From: an uncultured Alistipes sp.
Lineage (GTDB): Bacteria; Bacteroidota; Bacteroidia; Bacteroidales; Rikenellaceae
DNA: 64,000 nucleotides
Assembly: GCA_900768045.1 (NCBI GenBank)
Contig: CAAGBL010000050.1
Location: 10,382 to 74,381 of the forward strand
Direction of reading: 5' to 3'
The notes under the pieces are model-generated. The model was not told the origin of the DNA. It saw only the letters and a list, made by a program, of their open reading frames with translations, and searched no databases. A program made the translations under genes and the position numbers. Shown here piece by piece: positions 8,655 through 17,880 of the stretch; the stretch's first letter is position 1; every line of letters begins with the position of its first letter.

Positions 8655-9287
8655 ATGATGAATAGCGAGATTATAACACGATACTTTCCAGAGCTCACAC
8701 CTCGCCAAAGAGAGCAGTTTGAGGCTTTGGGAGCACTCTACGAGGAGTGGAATGCTCGCATAAATGTCGTATCACGCAAAGATATGGAACACCTCTACAC
8801 TCGCCACATTCTACACTCGTTGGCTATTGCTAAGGTGTGCGAATTTGAGGCTGGCGCTACGGTTGTGGATATTGGTTGCGGAGGAGGCTTTCCCTCAGTA
8901 CCTCTGGCTATTATGTTCCCCGACACAGAGTTCATTGGTGTAGACTCAATCGCCAAGAAGATACGTGTTGTGGAGGGTATTAAGGCGGGTGCTGACATTA
9001 AGAATTTGCAGGCCGTAAACTCACGTGCCGAGCAACTTGGTATAAAGGCTGACTATGTGGTCTCTCGTGCCGTTACCGAGATGGCAAGATTTATGCCTTG
9101 GGCATGGGGTATTCTACGCAAGGGACAGCGAGGAACACTCCCCAATGGCATTCTCTACCTCAAGGGTGGAGAGCTTGCCGAGGAGCTTGCAGCAACACGT
9201 CGTAAGTGGGATTTGTACGACATACGTACGATGTTCGACGACGAGTTTTTTGAGACTAAGAGGGTTGTTTACACTAAAAAAGATTAA
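8655..9287 (+). CDS. rsmG: 16S rRNA (guanine527-N7)-methyltransferase RsmG
   Basis: The 210-residue protein matches RsmG (GidB) in length. It shows the SAM-binding loop VVDIGCGGGFPSVPLAI, the following Asp strand IGVDSIAKK and the family motif VSRAVTEM. It methylates G527 of 16S rRNA near the decoding site. The start is the first of two adjacent Met codons. The DUF4954 gene begins seven bases after its stop. Confidence 0.93.
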   Translation: MMNSEIITRYFPELTPRQREQFEALGALYEEWNARINVVSRKDMEHLYTRHILHSLAIAKVCEFEAGATVVDIGCGGGFPSVPLAIMFPDTEFIGVDSIAKKIRVVEGIKAGADIKNLQAVNSRAEQLGIKADYVVSRAVTEMARFMPWAWGILRKGQRGTLPNGILYLKGGELAEELAATRRKWDLYDIRTMFDDEFFETKRVVYTKKD

Positions 9288-9293
9288 TGAACT

Positions 9294-11015
9294 ATGTGCC
9301 AATACCGAAAGCTTACACTCGACGAGCGCTCAGCGCTTGAGAATCGAGGTTGCCATGCCGAGAGTTGGGACAACATCTCCGTTGCCCTCGACTTTTCGGT
9401 GGAGCAACTACGCAATGTGCGCCTTGAGGGCGAGATACGCATTGGCTCGGGTAGCCACATATCGTACTCAACACTACGCAACTACACCATCGGTAACAAC
9501 TGTCATATCGACTCTGTACTGCGTATGGAGTGTCGCCACTCGTCGCTCTTTGGCAATGGCGTGATGGTATCGACGGTAAACGAGAATGGAGGACGTAGCA
9601 TACCTATCTACAACGAGCTCACATCGCAGATAGCCTACTTAATGGCGATGATGCGCAATAAGGAGGCTATGAACGAGGAGCTTCAGCGCAAGGTAATGGC
9701 TGAGGCCGAGAAGATGCGTAGTACGATAGGCCGTGTGGGCGATAATGTAACAATTCTCGGTGTAAGGTTTATCCGTGAGGTTAACATCGCTGATAATGTG
9801 AGCATTGAGGGTGCATCACACATCGAGAATGGTTCCATTTTGGAGGGCTCAAAAATTGGCGTAGATGTTCGTGCTAAGGACTTTATCGCCGACTGCCACT
9901 CCATCATCGAGAGCGGAGCATGCGTCGAGCGATGCTTCGTGGGCGAGAAGTCGCACTTGGCAAATGGCTTTACGGCTGCCGAGTCGCTATTCTTTGCCAA
10001 CTGCCACTGCGAAAATGGCGAGGCCGCAGCGATATATGCCGGCCCATTTACCGTGTCGCATCATAAGTCGTCACTCCTCATTGCGGGTATCTTTTCGTTC
10101 TTCAATGCTGGTAGTGGCACCAACCAGTCGAACCACCTCTTTAAGAGTGGTGCTGTGCACCAGGCCGTACACCTGCGAGGCTCAAAGTTCGGTAGCAACG
10201 CCTACGTCATGTCGCCAGCCATCGAGGGCCCATACACCGTGATTCTCGGACGACATAAGCGCCACCACGACACCCAAGATATGCCATTCTCCTACCTTAT
10301 CGAGGAGGAGGGCTACTCATCACTCGTACCCGCCATTGCCCTTACCAGCTACGGCACGGTGCGTGATACCGAGAAGTGGAAGACACGTGATAAGCGACTA
10401 CACAAGCACGACAACATACACTTCGAGGAGTATAACCCCTACCTCACTGGCAAGATGCTACGTGGCGTAGATATTCTCACACGTCTGCATGAGGACGACC
10501 CCGAGGCAAAGACCTATAACTACAACCGTACGATAATCAAGGTTGCAATGTTGCAGCGAGGCATAAAGCTCTATAACAGCGCTATAGCTGCTTCTATTGG
10601 TTCAATGCTCAGCCGTGGCGACTTTAGCCGTGCCTCGGCAGAGAGCTGCGGCGAGTGGGTAGATATTGGCGGTCAGTACCTACCTTTCGAGCTCCTTGAG
10701 CGCATCATCGAGTGTGCCACCGACCAATCGACTTCGATTGCCGACGTGCGCAAGATGTTTGACGATGCAATGCTTGCGTACGACGACATGGCAGCAGCCT
10801 ACGCTTGTAATCTCCTTGCCAACCTCCTTGGTCACACACCATCGAGCGAGGAGATTGAAGAGACCATAGCCACCTCAAAAAATATACATGCCCAGATGCG
10901 TGAGAAGACCGAGGCTGATAAGCAGCGAGACATTGGTAGCGGCATGATGATAGGCTACGGCTACGACTTTAGAGACATCGACGAGCAGCTTGCCGACTTT
11001 AGAAATACACGATAA
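9294..11015 (+). CDS. DUF4954-type left-handed beta-helix protein
   Basis: The 573-residue protein contains hexapeptide-repeat stretches (IGSGSHISYSTLRNYTIGNN; VGDNVTILGVRFIREVNI; GSILEGSKIGVDVRAKDFI) that should fold as a left-handed beta helix, as in sugar acyl- and nucleotidyl-transferases. A mixed C-terminal part of about 220 residues follows. Overall it resembles the Bacteroidetes DUF4954 proteins, whose substrate is unknown to me. No catalytic motif of a defined transferase was recognised, and no sugar-pathway gene is adjacent. Confidence 0.7.
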   Translation: MCQYRKLTLDERSALENRGCHAESWDNISVALDFSVEQLRNVRLEGEIRIGSGSHISYSTLRNYTIGNNCHIDSVLRMECRHSSLFGNGVMVSTVNENGGRSIPIYNELTSQIAYLMAMMRNKEAMNEELQRKVMAEAEKMRSTIGRVGDNVTILGVRFIREVNIADNVSIEGASHIENGSILEGSKIGVDVRAKDFIADCHSIIESGACVERCFVGEKSHLANGFTAAESLFFANCHCENGEAAAIYAGPFTVSHHKSSLLIAGIFSFFNAGSGTNQSNHLFKSGAVHQAVHLRGSKFGSNAYVMSPAIEGPYTVILGRHKRHHDTQDMPFSYLIEEEGYSSLVPAIALTSYGTVRDTEKWKTRDKRLHKHDNIHFEEYNPYLTGKMLRGVDILTRLHEDDPEAKTYNYNRTIIKVAMLQRGIKLYNSAIAASIGSMLSRGDFSRASAESCGEWVDIGGQYLPFELLERIIECATDQSTSIADVRKMFDDAMLAYDDMAAAYACNLLANLLGHTPSSEEIEETIATSKNIHAQMREKTEADKQRDIGSGMMIGYGYDFRDIDEQLADFRNTR

Positions 11016-11054
11016 CGCAAAAACCAAAACATAAACACTAAATCAAACAAAACT

Positions 11055-11978
11055 ATGGAAAAGGTAAAAGTTTTAATCATTGGTAGCGGCCCTGCAGGTT
11101 TCACTGCTGCTATCTACACTTCACGTGCCAACCTCTCACCAGTATTGTACGAGGGTATCGAGCCAGGTGGTCAGCTCACAACAACCACTGAGATTGAGAA
11201 CTTCCCAGGCTATCCTGAGGGTATCACAGGTACACTTATGATGGAGGACCTCAAGAAGCAGGCTTTGCGCTTTGGTGCTGACGTTCGTCGTGGTATCATC
11301 ACAGATATCGACCTCTCAAAGCGTCCTTTCAAGGCTGTTGTTGACCACGAGCACGAGATTGAGGCTGATGCTGTTATCGTCTCTACAGGTGCTTCAGCTA
11401 AGTACCTCGGCTTGGAGTCTGAGCAGAAGTATCGTGGTATGGGTGTATCTGCATGTGCTACATGCGACGGCTTCTTCTACCGCAAGAAGGACGTAGCAGT
11501 AGTAGGTGGTGGCGACACTGCTTGCGAGGAGGCTACTTACCTTGCTTCAATCTGCCGTAAGGTATACCTTATCGTTCGTAAGAACTACTTGCGTGCATCT
11601 AAGGCTATGCAGGAGCGTGTGTTCAACACACCAAACATCGAGGTATTGTTCGAGCACAACACCGCTGAGGTATTGGGCGACGATGAGGGCGTAACAGGCG
11701 TACGTGTAGTGAGCACCTCAGGCGAGGAGCGCACACTCGACATCATGGGCTTCTTCCTTGCTATTGGTCACCACCCAAATGTAGAGGTATTCAAGGGCCA
11801 GTTGGAGCTCGACGAGCAGGGTTATATCAAGGTCGTTCCAGGCACATCTAAGACATCTGTTGAGGGTGTATTTGCTGCGGGCGACGTTAAGGATCCTCAC
11901 TACCGTCAGGCCATCACTGCTGCAGGTTCAGGCTGTATCGCAGCTCTCGACTGCGAGCGTTGGTTGCTTGCTCAGTAA
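11055..11978 (+). CDS. trxB: Thioredoxin reductase
   Basis: The 307-residue flavoprotein has the FAD loop GSGPAGFTAAIY near the N-terminus, the redox pair in CATCDGFF, the NADPH loop GGGDTACEEA and the C-terminal FAD motif FAAGDVKD. It transfers electrons from NADPH to thioredoxin. Codon choice here is more uniform (many GGT, CGT, GCT) than in the flanking genes, as expected of a highly expressed gene. No thioredoxin gene is adjacent. Confidence 0.96.
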   Translation: MEKVKVLIIGSGPAGFTAAIYTSRANLSPVLYEGIEPGGQLTTTTEIENFPGYPEGITGTLMMEDLKKQALRFGADVRRGIITDIDLSKRPFKAVVDHEHEIEADAVIVSTGASAKYLGLESEQKYRGMGVSACATCDGFFYRKKDVAVVGGGDTACEEATYLASICRKVYLIVRKNYLRASKAMQERVFNTPNIEVLFEHNTAEVLGDDEGVTGVRVVSTSGEERTLDIMGFFLAIGHHPNVEVFKGQLELDEQGYIKVVPGTSKTSVEGVFAAGDVKDPHYRQAITAAGSGCIAALDCERWLLAQ

Positions 11979-11987
11979 TCTATATCA

Positions 11988-12908
11988 GTGGCATTTACAG
12001 TTACCATACTCGGTAATTCATCTGCCAAACCGACACCTAACGCCCACCCATCGGCACAGGTAGTAAACCTCAACGAGCAATACTACCTCATAGATGCTGG
12101 CGAGGGTGTACAACAGCAGCTCATAAGGCGTGGCATAAATCCGCTACGCCTTAGAGCTGTTTTTATCTCGCACCTACACGGCGACCACTGCTTCGGGCTC
12201 TTTCCGCTTATCGCAACCCTCGGCCTCGAGGGCAAGCGCACGCCGCTGGATATCTATGCTCCAGCACCCATGGGCGAGATTTTAGAGTATCACCGCCGCT
12301 ACTTTTTGGAGGATCTACCCTACGAAGTTAAGTGGCACGAGGTGCGTACCACAGAACACCAGATAATCATGGAAAACAGCACCTTAGAGGTGTGGAGTAT
12401 TCCCCTTAGACATCGTGTACCCACGGCAGGCTTTCACTTCAAGGAGAAGCAGCCAGGGCTAAATGTCGAGAAGTATAAAATCGAAAAATACGGGCTCTCG
12501 ATAGCCGAGATTGTTGCTGCTAAGCGTGGCGAAGACATCGTACGTGATGGCGAGCGCATAGCTAACGAGGAGCTAACATATATCCCCTATAAGGCACGCT
12601 CATACGCCTATCTTTCGGACACAAACTACTCGGCACGTGCCGCCGAGAGAGTTAAGGGCGTCGACCTACTATATCACGAGACAACCTACTCTGAGCGTGA
12701 CGAAATGATTGCTAAGGGACGTGGTCACTCAACAACACACGACGCAGCCAAGGTAGCCGTAAAAGCTGAGGCTAAGCGTCTGATTATTGGCCACTTCTCG
12801 TCACGCTACAAAGACCTACAACAGCTCTGCGACGAGTGTCGTGAGATATTTCCTGAGACATATATTGCCACCGAAGGCACAACATTTACCATTGAGGAGA
12901 AGAGATGA
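11988..12908 (+). CDS. rnz: Ribonuclease Z
   Basis: This 306-residue metallo-beta-lactamase-fold endonuclease trims tRNA 3' trailers. The zinc motif is SHLHGDHCFGL, further ligands are in YLSDTNYS and IIGHFSSRY, and the N-terminal ILGNSSAKPT matches the family. It starts at GTG 11988, nine bases after the trxB stop. Its last four bases (ATGA) overlap the next gene's start, suggesting coupled translation. Neither tRNA gene in this window encodes its CCA end, which fits a need for RNase Z processing. Confidence 0.93.
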   Translation: MAFTVTILGNSSAKPTPNAHPSAQVVNLNEQYYLIDAGEGVQQQLIRRGINPLRLRAVFISHLHGDHCFGLFPLIATLGLEGKRTPLDIYAPAPMGEILEYHRRYFLEDLPYEVKWHEVRTTEHQIIMENSTLEVWSIPLRHRVPTAGFHFKEKQPGLNVEKYKIEKYGLSIAEIVAAKRGEDIVRDGERIANEELTYIPYKARSYAYLSDTNYSARAAERVKGVDLLYHETTYSERDEMIAKGRGHSTTHDAAKVAVKAEAKRLIIGHFSSRYKDLQQLCDECREIFPETYIATEGTTFTIEEKR

Positions 12909-13642
12909 CAAAGGCCGAAATTCAGTTTGTACGTTCACTTGCAGATAAGCGCACACGTGATGCCGAGCACCTATTTGTTGCCGAGGGCTTTAAACTCGTT
13001 GACGAGATTCGCCACTCGGAGCTTCGCATACGCAATATCTACACCACACGTGACGATATTTCGGGACTTGATGTTGTGCGCATCGAGAAGCGAGAGATGG
13101 AGCGTATATCGCAGCTAAATACCGCCTCTGATATCCTTGCCGTTGTTGAGCAGCCACGCTACAAGCTTGCTCTTGACAGCCTTAAAGGAGAGCTCACTCT
13201 TGCTCTTGATGGTGTGCAAAACCCTGGTAATATGGGTACTATCATTCGCCTTGCCGACTGGTTTGGCGTCAAAAACATCATCTGCTCGCGTGAGTGTGCC
13301 GACCTCTACAACCCGAAGGTTGTGCAGGCAACAATGGGTGCGCTGCTACGAGTAAAAGTTCACTATATAGACAACCTCAGCGCACTTCTTAGCGAGGCTC
13401 GCACCGAGGGTCTTGCAATATACGGAACACTCCTCGACGGCAATAACATCTACCACGAGAAGCTCTCAACGGAGGGCATTATCGTCATGGGCAATGAGGG
13501 ACGAGGCCTTAGCGATGAGTGTCGTAATACTCTGAGCCACAAGCTATTCATTCCGCCCTACCCTGCCGATGCACCCACATCAGAGTCGCTAAACGTCGCT
13601 ATGGCAACGGGCATAATACTTGCGGAGTTTAGGCGCAAATAA
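12905..13642 (+). CDS. TrmH/SpoU family RNA 2'-O-methyltransferase
   Basis: The 245-residue protein has a substrate-binding N-terminal region (AEHLFVAEGFKLVDEI) and a knotted SPOUT domain with the three SpoU motifs: LDGVQNPGNMGTIIR, MGNEGRGLSDEC and PTSESLNVAMATGIILAEF. It probably methylates rRNA or tRNA ribose with SAM. RlmB or TrmL-like function cannot be separated by eye. It overlaps rnz by four bases. Confidence 0.9.
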   Translation: MTKAEIQFVRSLADKRTRDAEHLFVAEGFKLVDEIRHSELRIRNIYTTRDDISGLDVVRIEKREMERISQLNTASDILAVVEQPRYKLALDSLKGELTLALDGVQNPGNMGTIIRLADWFGVKNIICSRECADLYNPKVVQATMGALLRVKVHYIDNLSALLSEARTEGLAIYGTLLDGNNIYHEKLSTEGIIVMGNEGRGLSDECRNTLSHKLFIPPYPADAPTSESLNVAMATGIILAEFRRK

Positions 13643-13663
13643 AAAGGGCAAAAAGTGTGGAAT

Positions 13664-13752
13664 TTATTAATTAGTAAATAGTAAAGAGTAATTAGTAATA
13701 ATTTTTTCGTTGTTACTCATTACTCTTTGCTAATTACTCATTGCTCATTTAT
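13664..13752. repeat. AT-rich imperfect palindrome, copy 2 (ATTAGTAATGAGTAAT family)
   Basis: A left arm containing GTAAAGAGTAATTAGTAAT is followed, after a T-rich spacer, by the inverse arm TTACTCATTACTCTTTGCTA. The vocabulary and inverted design match the element at 966-1066. It lies just upstream of the pdxA promoter, so it ends the preceding transcript or is an intergenic repeat. Confidence 0.6.
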
Positions 13753-13765
13753 TTAGTGCGCTAAA

Positions 13766-13797
13766 TTTGCATTTTTGCATAACTTTTTCTATATTTG
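13766..13797 (+). promoter_or_regulatory. pdxA promoter
   Basis: TTTG at 13766-13769, 20 bases, then TATATTTG at 13790-13797, matching the Bacteroidetes consensus. The pdxA ATG lies 22 bases further on. Confidence 0.7.
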
Positions 13798-13819
13798 TAC
13801 TTTAATAGCATAAATAGAT

Positions 13820-14911
13820 ATGAGCAACAAGCTAAAAATAGGTATTACTCAGGGTGACACAAACGGAATCGGCTGGGAGATAATCCTTAAGTCGATGGCT
13901 GGTGGACACCTCGCTGAGCTATTTACCCCCGTGATATATGGTTCGCACAACGCTGCACAGTACTACCTCAAGGGCCTAAACCTCGAGGAGCCACTGCACT
14001 TCAACATCGTTGATGGCGCAGAACACGCTTCGGTAGGCAAGATTAACCTCGTGGAGTGTGGCGACAAGAATCTTCGAGTGACAGCCGGCAAGCCATCAAA
14101 GGGTGGTGGCGAGGCTGCGGCAGCGGCACTACGCCGAGCTATCGACGAGCTAAAAAAGGGCAAGATTGATGCTTTGGTAACAGCTCCTATCGACAAGGAG
14201 ATGATTCAGAGCGAGGAGTTTCAATATACTGGTCACACCGAGTTTCTGGCTAAGGAGCTTGATGGCGAGCCTATGATGATTATGGTATCAGAGCTTATGC
14301 GTGTGGGATTGGCAACAATCCACGTTCCCGTAGCCGAGATAGCATCGAAGCTCTCGAAGGAGCTTATCGTAGAGCGCATCAAGCAGCTCAACGCCTCAAT
14401 GCGTGAGGACTTTGGCGTGGTACGCCCTAAGGTAGCAGTACTGGCGCTCAATCCACATGCTGGCGACGGCGGCCTGCTTGGTAGCGAGGAGCAGGAGATA
14501 ATAAAGCCAGCCATTATCGAGGCTTATGAGGAGGGCATCTTGGCATTTGGCCCTTTTGCCTCTGACGGATTCTTCGCATCGGGCCAGTATAAGAAGTACG
14601 ACGCTGTGTTGGCTATGTACCACGATCAGGGCTTGGCACCATTCAAGACTTTGACACCCGACGGCGTGAACTTCACAGCATCGCTGGCAAAGGTGCGCAC
14701 ATCGCCCGACCATGGCGTAGCCTACGACATTGCAGGCAAGGGTATTGCCGACGACCAGGCTATGCGCAACGCCATTTATGAGGCGTGCGACATCGTGCGT
14801 CGCAGAGCCGAGTGGCAGGAGTGGAACAAAAATCCTTTGGAGCACTTCGAGAGAGAGAAGGGTCGTGATGTATCTATCAAAGACCTACCTGAACAGGAGA
14901 TTAACGACTAA
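13820..14911 (+). CDS. pdxA: 4-hydroxythreonine-4-phosphate dehydrogenase
   Basis: PdxA oxidises 4-phosphohydroxy-L-threonine in the DXP-dependent vitamin B6 pathway. The 363-residue protein has GITQGDTNGIGWEIILK at the N-terminus, TAPIDKEMIQ, YTGHTEFLAKEL with a metal-binding His, ALNPHAGDGG and MYHDQGLAPFK, followed by TSPDHGVAYDIAGKG. These cover the substrate and metal ligands. It has its own promoter. The small membrane protein gene follows after eight bases. Confidence 0.95.
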   Translation: MSNKLKIGITQGDTNGIGWEIILKSMAGGHLAELFTPVIYGSHNAAQYYLKGLNLEEPLHFNIVDGAEHASVGKINLVECGDKNLRVTAGKPSKGGGEAAAAALRRAIDELKKGKIDALVTAPIDKEMIQSEEFQYTGHTEFLAKELDGEPMMIMVSELMRVGLATIHVPVAEIASKLSKELIVERIKQLNASMREDFGVVRPKVAVLALNPHAGDGGLLGSEEQEIIKPAIIEAYEEGILAFGPFASDGFFASGQYKKYDAVLAMYHDQGLAPFKTLTPDGVNFTASLAKVRTSPDHGVAYDIAGKGIADDQAMRNAIYEACDIVRRRAEWQEWNKNPLEHFEREKGRDVSIKDLPEQEIND

Positions 14912-14919
14912 TAGAAGTT

Positions 14920-15135
14920 ATGAATACTAAGACAAATATTTGGTTAGGAGTAATCCTTACGGCAGTGGTACTCGGTCTTGCAGTGGTATATCTTCTTCGT
15001 ATGTGGATGCCACAGAATGCACTAAACTGGGGACTATACGTAGCCGTAGCGCTTATCGCCATTCGCTCGGTTGTGCGCATTGCTGGATTGGCTAAGCTTG
15101 CGGGCGAGAAGAATAAAGAGAACAACAAAGAGTAA
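14920..15135 (+). CDS. Small two-helix membrane protein of unknown function
   Basis: A 71-residue protein with two hydrophobic segments (about 8-27 and 35-56) and a charged, Lys/Asn-rich C-terminal tail (GEKNKENNKE). It follows pdxA by eight bases and precedes thrS. I do not recognise a family. The tight spacing after pdxA and clean hydrophobic pattern support a real gene. Confidence 0.6.
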   Translation: MNTKTNIWLGVILTAVVLGLAVVYLLRMWMPQNALNWGLYVAVALIAIRSVVRIAGLAKLAGEKNKENNKE

Positions 15136-15140
15136 ACACG

Positions 15141-15193
15141 GAGTGCAGCTGAGTAGTAATCCGTCTCGTTATTGTGGAGCTACGAAGGCACTC
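15141..15193 (+). promoter_or_regulatory. Possible stem-loop in the thrS leader
   Basis: GAGTGCAGCT at 15141-15150 faces AGCT at 15178-15181 and GCACTC at 15188-15193, so a stem can form 30 bases ahead of the thrS ATG. Threonyl-tRNA synthetase leaders in other bacteria fold into regulatory structures. The stem here is short and only suggestive. Confidence 0.3.
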
Positions 15194-15224
15194 GAAATAA
15201 TAACTTATAAAAACAACGAAAATC

Positions 15225-17165
15225 ATGGTTAAAGTAACCTTTCCTGATGGCTCAGTAAGAGAGTTTGCCAAAGGGACAACTGCCTATCAGGTGGCAGAGA
15301 GCATCAGCCCTCGTTTAGCTGCTGACTCCCTTGCAGCCGAGGTAAATGGCGCAACTGTAGATATGATGCGCCCTATCGATTGTGACTGCACAATCAAATT
15401 CTTTAAGTGGGACGACGCTGAGGGCAAGCACGCCTTCTGGCACACATCATCACACCTCTTGGCTGAGGCGTTGGAGGCTCTCTACCCTGGCATCAAGTTT
15501 GGTATCGGTCCTGCTATCGACAACGGTTTCTACTACGACGTAGACTCACCAGTAGCTATCACCGAGGCTGACCTCGAGACTATCGAGAAGAAGATGGTGG
15601 AGCTATCACGCAACAAGGAGGAGTTGGTACGCACCGAGGTATCTAAGGCCGAGGCTCTAAAGACCTTCACCGAGAAGGGCGACCAGTATAAGGTAGAGCT
15701 TATCACCGACCTCGAGGACGGCACAATCTCGTTCTACACTAATGGTGCATTTACCGACCTATGTCGTGGTCCACATATCCCTAATACGGGCTACATCAAG
15801 GCTATTAAGCTTACCTCTATCGCAGGTGCTTACTGGCGTGGTAACGAGAAGAACAAGATGCTTACACGTATCTATGGCGTATCGTTCCCTAAGAAGTCGA
15901 TGCTCGACGAGCACCTCGCAATGTTGGAGGAGGCTAAGAAGCGTGACCACCGTAAGCTCGGCAAGGATCTCGAGTTGTTCATGTTCTCACAGCGTGTAGG
16001 CCAGGGCCTTCCTATGTGGTTGCCTAAGGGTGCTGAGCTCCGTGACCGTTTGGAGCGCTTCCTTCGCCAGATTCAGAAGGAGTACGGCTACCAGCAGGTT
16101 ATCACCCCACATATCGGTAACAAGGATCTCTACGTGACATCGGGCCACTATGCAAAGTATGGTAAGGACTCGTTCCAGCCTATCCACACCCCATTCGAGG
16201 GCGAGGAGTACTTGCTTAAGCCTATGAACTGTCCTCACCACTGCGAGATATACCGCTCTAAGCCACGCTCATACAAGGATCTTCCAGTGCGTTTAGCTGA
16301 GTTTGGTACAGTATACCGCTACGAGCAGTCTGGCGAGTTGCACGGCCTAACACGTGTACGCTCATTTACTCAGGACGATGCTCACCTCTTCGTACGTCCA
16401 GATCAGCTCTTGGAGGAGTTCGAGAAGGTTATCGACATCGTATTGTACATCTTCCGCACCTTGAAGTTTGACAACTACACAGCGCAGATCTCGTTACGTG
16501 ATCCTAACAACACCGAGAAGTATATCGGCTCAGACGAGAACTGGGAGAAGGCTGAGGGCGCTATTATCCAGGCATGTAAGGAGAAGGGGCTCAACACCAC
16601 TGTTGAGCTTGGCGAGGCAGCATTCTATGGTCCTAAGCTCGACTTCATGGTTAAGGATGCGTTGGGACGTAGCTGGCAGCTTGGTACTATCCAGGTTGAC
16701 TACAACCTCCCAGAGCGTTTCGACCTTACCTATAAGGGCTCAGACGACAAGCTACACCGCCCAATCATGATTCACCGTGCGCCATTCGGCTCTATGGAGC
16801 GCTTCGTGGCCGTATTGTTGGAGCACACAGGCGGTAAGTTCCCATTGTGGCTCACACCTGATCAGGTTGTGGTATTGCCTATCTCGGAGAAGTACAACGA
16901 GTATGCTGAGAAGGTTGTTAAGGAGCTCAACAAGGTGGATATCCGCACACAGATTGATGATCGTAACGAGAAGATTGGCCGTAAGATTCGTGACAACGAG
17001 CTTAAGCGTATCCCTTACCTACTCATCGTAGGCGAGAAGGAGGCTGAGGACGGCAAGGTATCGGTACGTGCTCAGGGCGAGGGCGACAAGGGTCAAATGA
17101 CTATTGCCGAGTTCGCAGAGTTCATGAAGGAGCTTGTAGCTAAGGAGATCGAAGCAAACAAATAA
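15225..17165 (+). CDS. thrS: Threonyl-tRNA synthetase
   Basis: The 646-residue class II synthetase shows the TGS domain (VKVTFPDGSVREFAKGTTAYQVA), the editing domain with HTSSHLLAEALEALYP, and the catalytic core with MNCPHHCEIYRS, RLAEFGTVYRYEQSGELHGL, FTQDDAHLF and motif 3 HRAPFGSMERF. A C-terminal anticodon-binding domain follows. Length and domain order are standard. infC starts 29 bases later, the usual thrS-infC pairing. Confidence 0.97.
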   Translation: MVKVTFPDGSVREFAKGTTAYQVAESISPRLAADSLAAEVNGATVDMMRPIDCDCTIKFFKWDDAEGKHAFWHTSSHLLAEALEALYPGIKFGIGPAIDNGFYYDVDSPVAITEADLETIEKKMVELSRNKEELVRTEVSKAEALKTFTEKGDQYKVELITDLEDGTISFYTNGAFTDLCRGPHIPNTGYIKAIKLTSIAGAYWRGNEKNKMLTRIYGVSFPKKSMLDEHLAMLEEAKKRDHRKLGKDLELFMFSQRVGQGLPMWLPKGAELRDRLERFLRQIQKEYGYQQVITPHIGNKDLYVTSGHYAKYGKDSFQPIHTPFEGEEYLLKPMNCPHHCEIYRSKPRSYKDLPVRLAEFGTVYRYEQSGELHGLTRVRSFTQDDAHLFVRPDQLLEEFEKVIDIVLYIFRTLKFDNYTAQISLRDPNNTEKYIGSDENWEKAEGAIIQACKEKGLNTTVELGEAAFYGPKLDFMVKDALGRSWQLGTIQVDYNLPERFDLTYKGSDDKLHRPIMIHRAPFGSMERFVAVLLEHTGGKFPLWLTPDQVVVLPISEKYNEYAEKVVKELNKVDIRTQIDDRNEKIGRKIRDNELKRIPYLLIVGEKEAEDGKVSVRAQGEGDKGQMTIAEFAEFMKELVAKEIEANK

Positions 17166-17194
17166 AAAATACGTCTAACTAACAATTAACTAAT

Positions 17195-17809
17195 TTGGCA
17201 GGACAATTTCCATTCCGCCCACGCCCACAGGCGCAGGGGAATAACCAACAGCAAAACCAGCAGCAGCGTGACCAGCGTGGTCGCCGCCCACAGCAGGAGA
17301 ATCCCAACCGCATCAACGACGAGATTACAGCACCTACAGTGCGTGTAGTTGGCGAGAACGTTGAGCCTAACCTCGTGCTCCCAATCAAGGAGGCTATCCG
17401 CCTTGCAGATGAGATGGAGCTCGACTTGATTGAGATTTCGCCTAAGGCTGAGCCTCCAGTATGCCGTATTGCCGACTACCAGAAGTTCCTCTATCAGCAG
17501 AAGAAGAAGGCTAAGGAGATCAAGGCAAAGCAGGTTAAGGTTGTCATCAAGGAGATTCGTTTTGGTCCACAGACCGACGACCACGACTACAACTTTAAGC
17601 TTAAGCATGCTGAAAACTTCCTCAAGGAGGGCGCAAAGGTTAAGGCTTATGTCTTCTTCCGTGGACGTTCTATCGTCTTCAAGGAGCAGGGCGAGATTTT
17701 GTTGCTCAGATTTGCTAACGACTTGGAGGAGTATGCACGTGTGGAGCTTATGCCTAAGCTCGATGGCAAGAAGATGAACATGATCTTGGCTCCTAAGTCG
17801 AAGAAGTAA
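17195..17809 (+). CDS. infC: Translation initiation factor IF-3
   Basis: IF-3 binds the 30S subunit and proofreads initiator tRNA pairing. The 204-residue protein has a Gln/Arg/Pro-rich N-terminal extension, the N-domain (INDEITAPTVRVVGE... PPVCRIADYQKFLY), a Lys-rich linker and the C-domain (EIRFGPQTDDHDYNFK... KVKAYVFFRGRSIVF). It begins with TTG at 17195 (AGQFPFRP follows); rare start codons are a known device for IF-3 autoregulation. The usual rpmI and rplT partners do not follow: a terminator and then minus-strand genes come next. Confidence 0.95.
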   Translation: MAGQFPFRPRPQAQGNNQQQNQQQRDQRGRRPQQENPNRINDEITAPTVRVVGENVEPNLVLPIKEAIRLADEMELDLIEISPKAEPPVCRIADYQKFLYQQKKKAKEIKAKQVKVVIKEIRFGPQTDDHDYNFKLKHAENFLKEGAKVKAYVFFRGRSIVFKEQGEILLLRFANDLEEYARVELMPKLDGKKMNMILAPKSKK

Positions 17810-17830
17810 TCCTACGACTTAATTTACGAA

Positions 17831-17865
17831 ATGAGGCTGACCATTAAAGGTCAGCCTCATTTTTA
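17831..17865 (+). terminator. infC terminator
   Basis: ATGAGGCTGACC, a six-base loop and GGTCAGCCTCAT form a perfect 12-bp stem followed by TTTT, 21 bases past the infC stop. Confidence 0.88.
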
Positions 17866-17880
17866 TAAATATGAATAATC

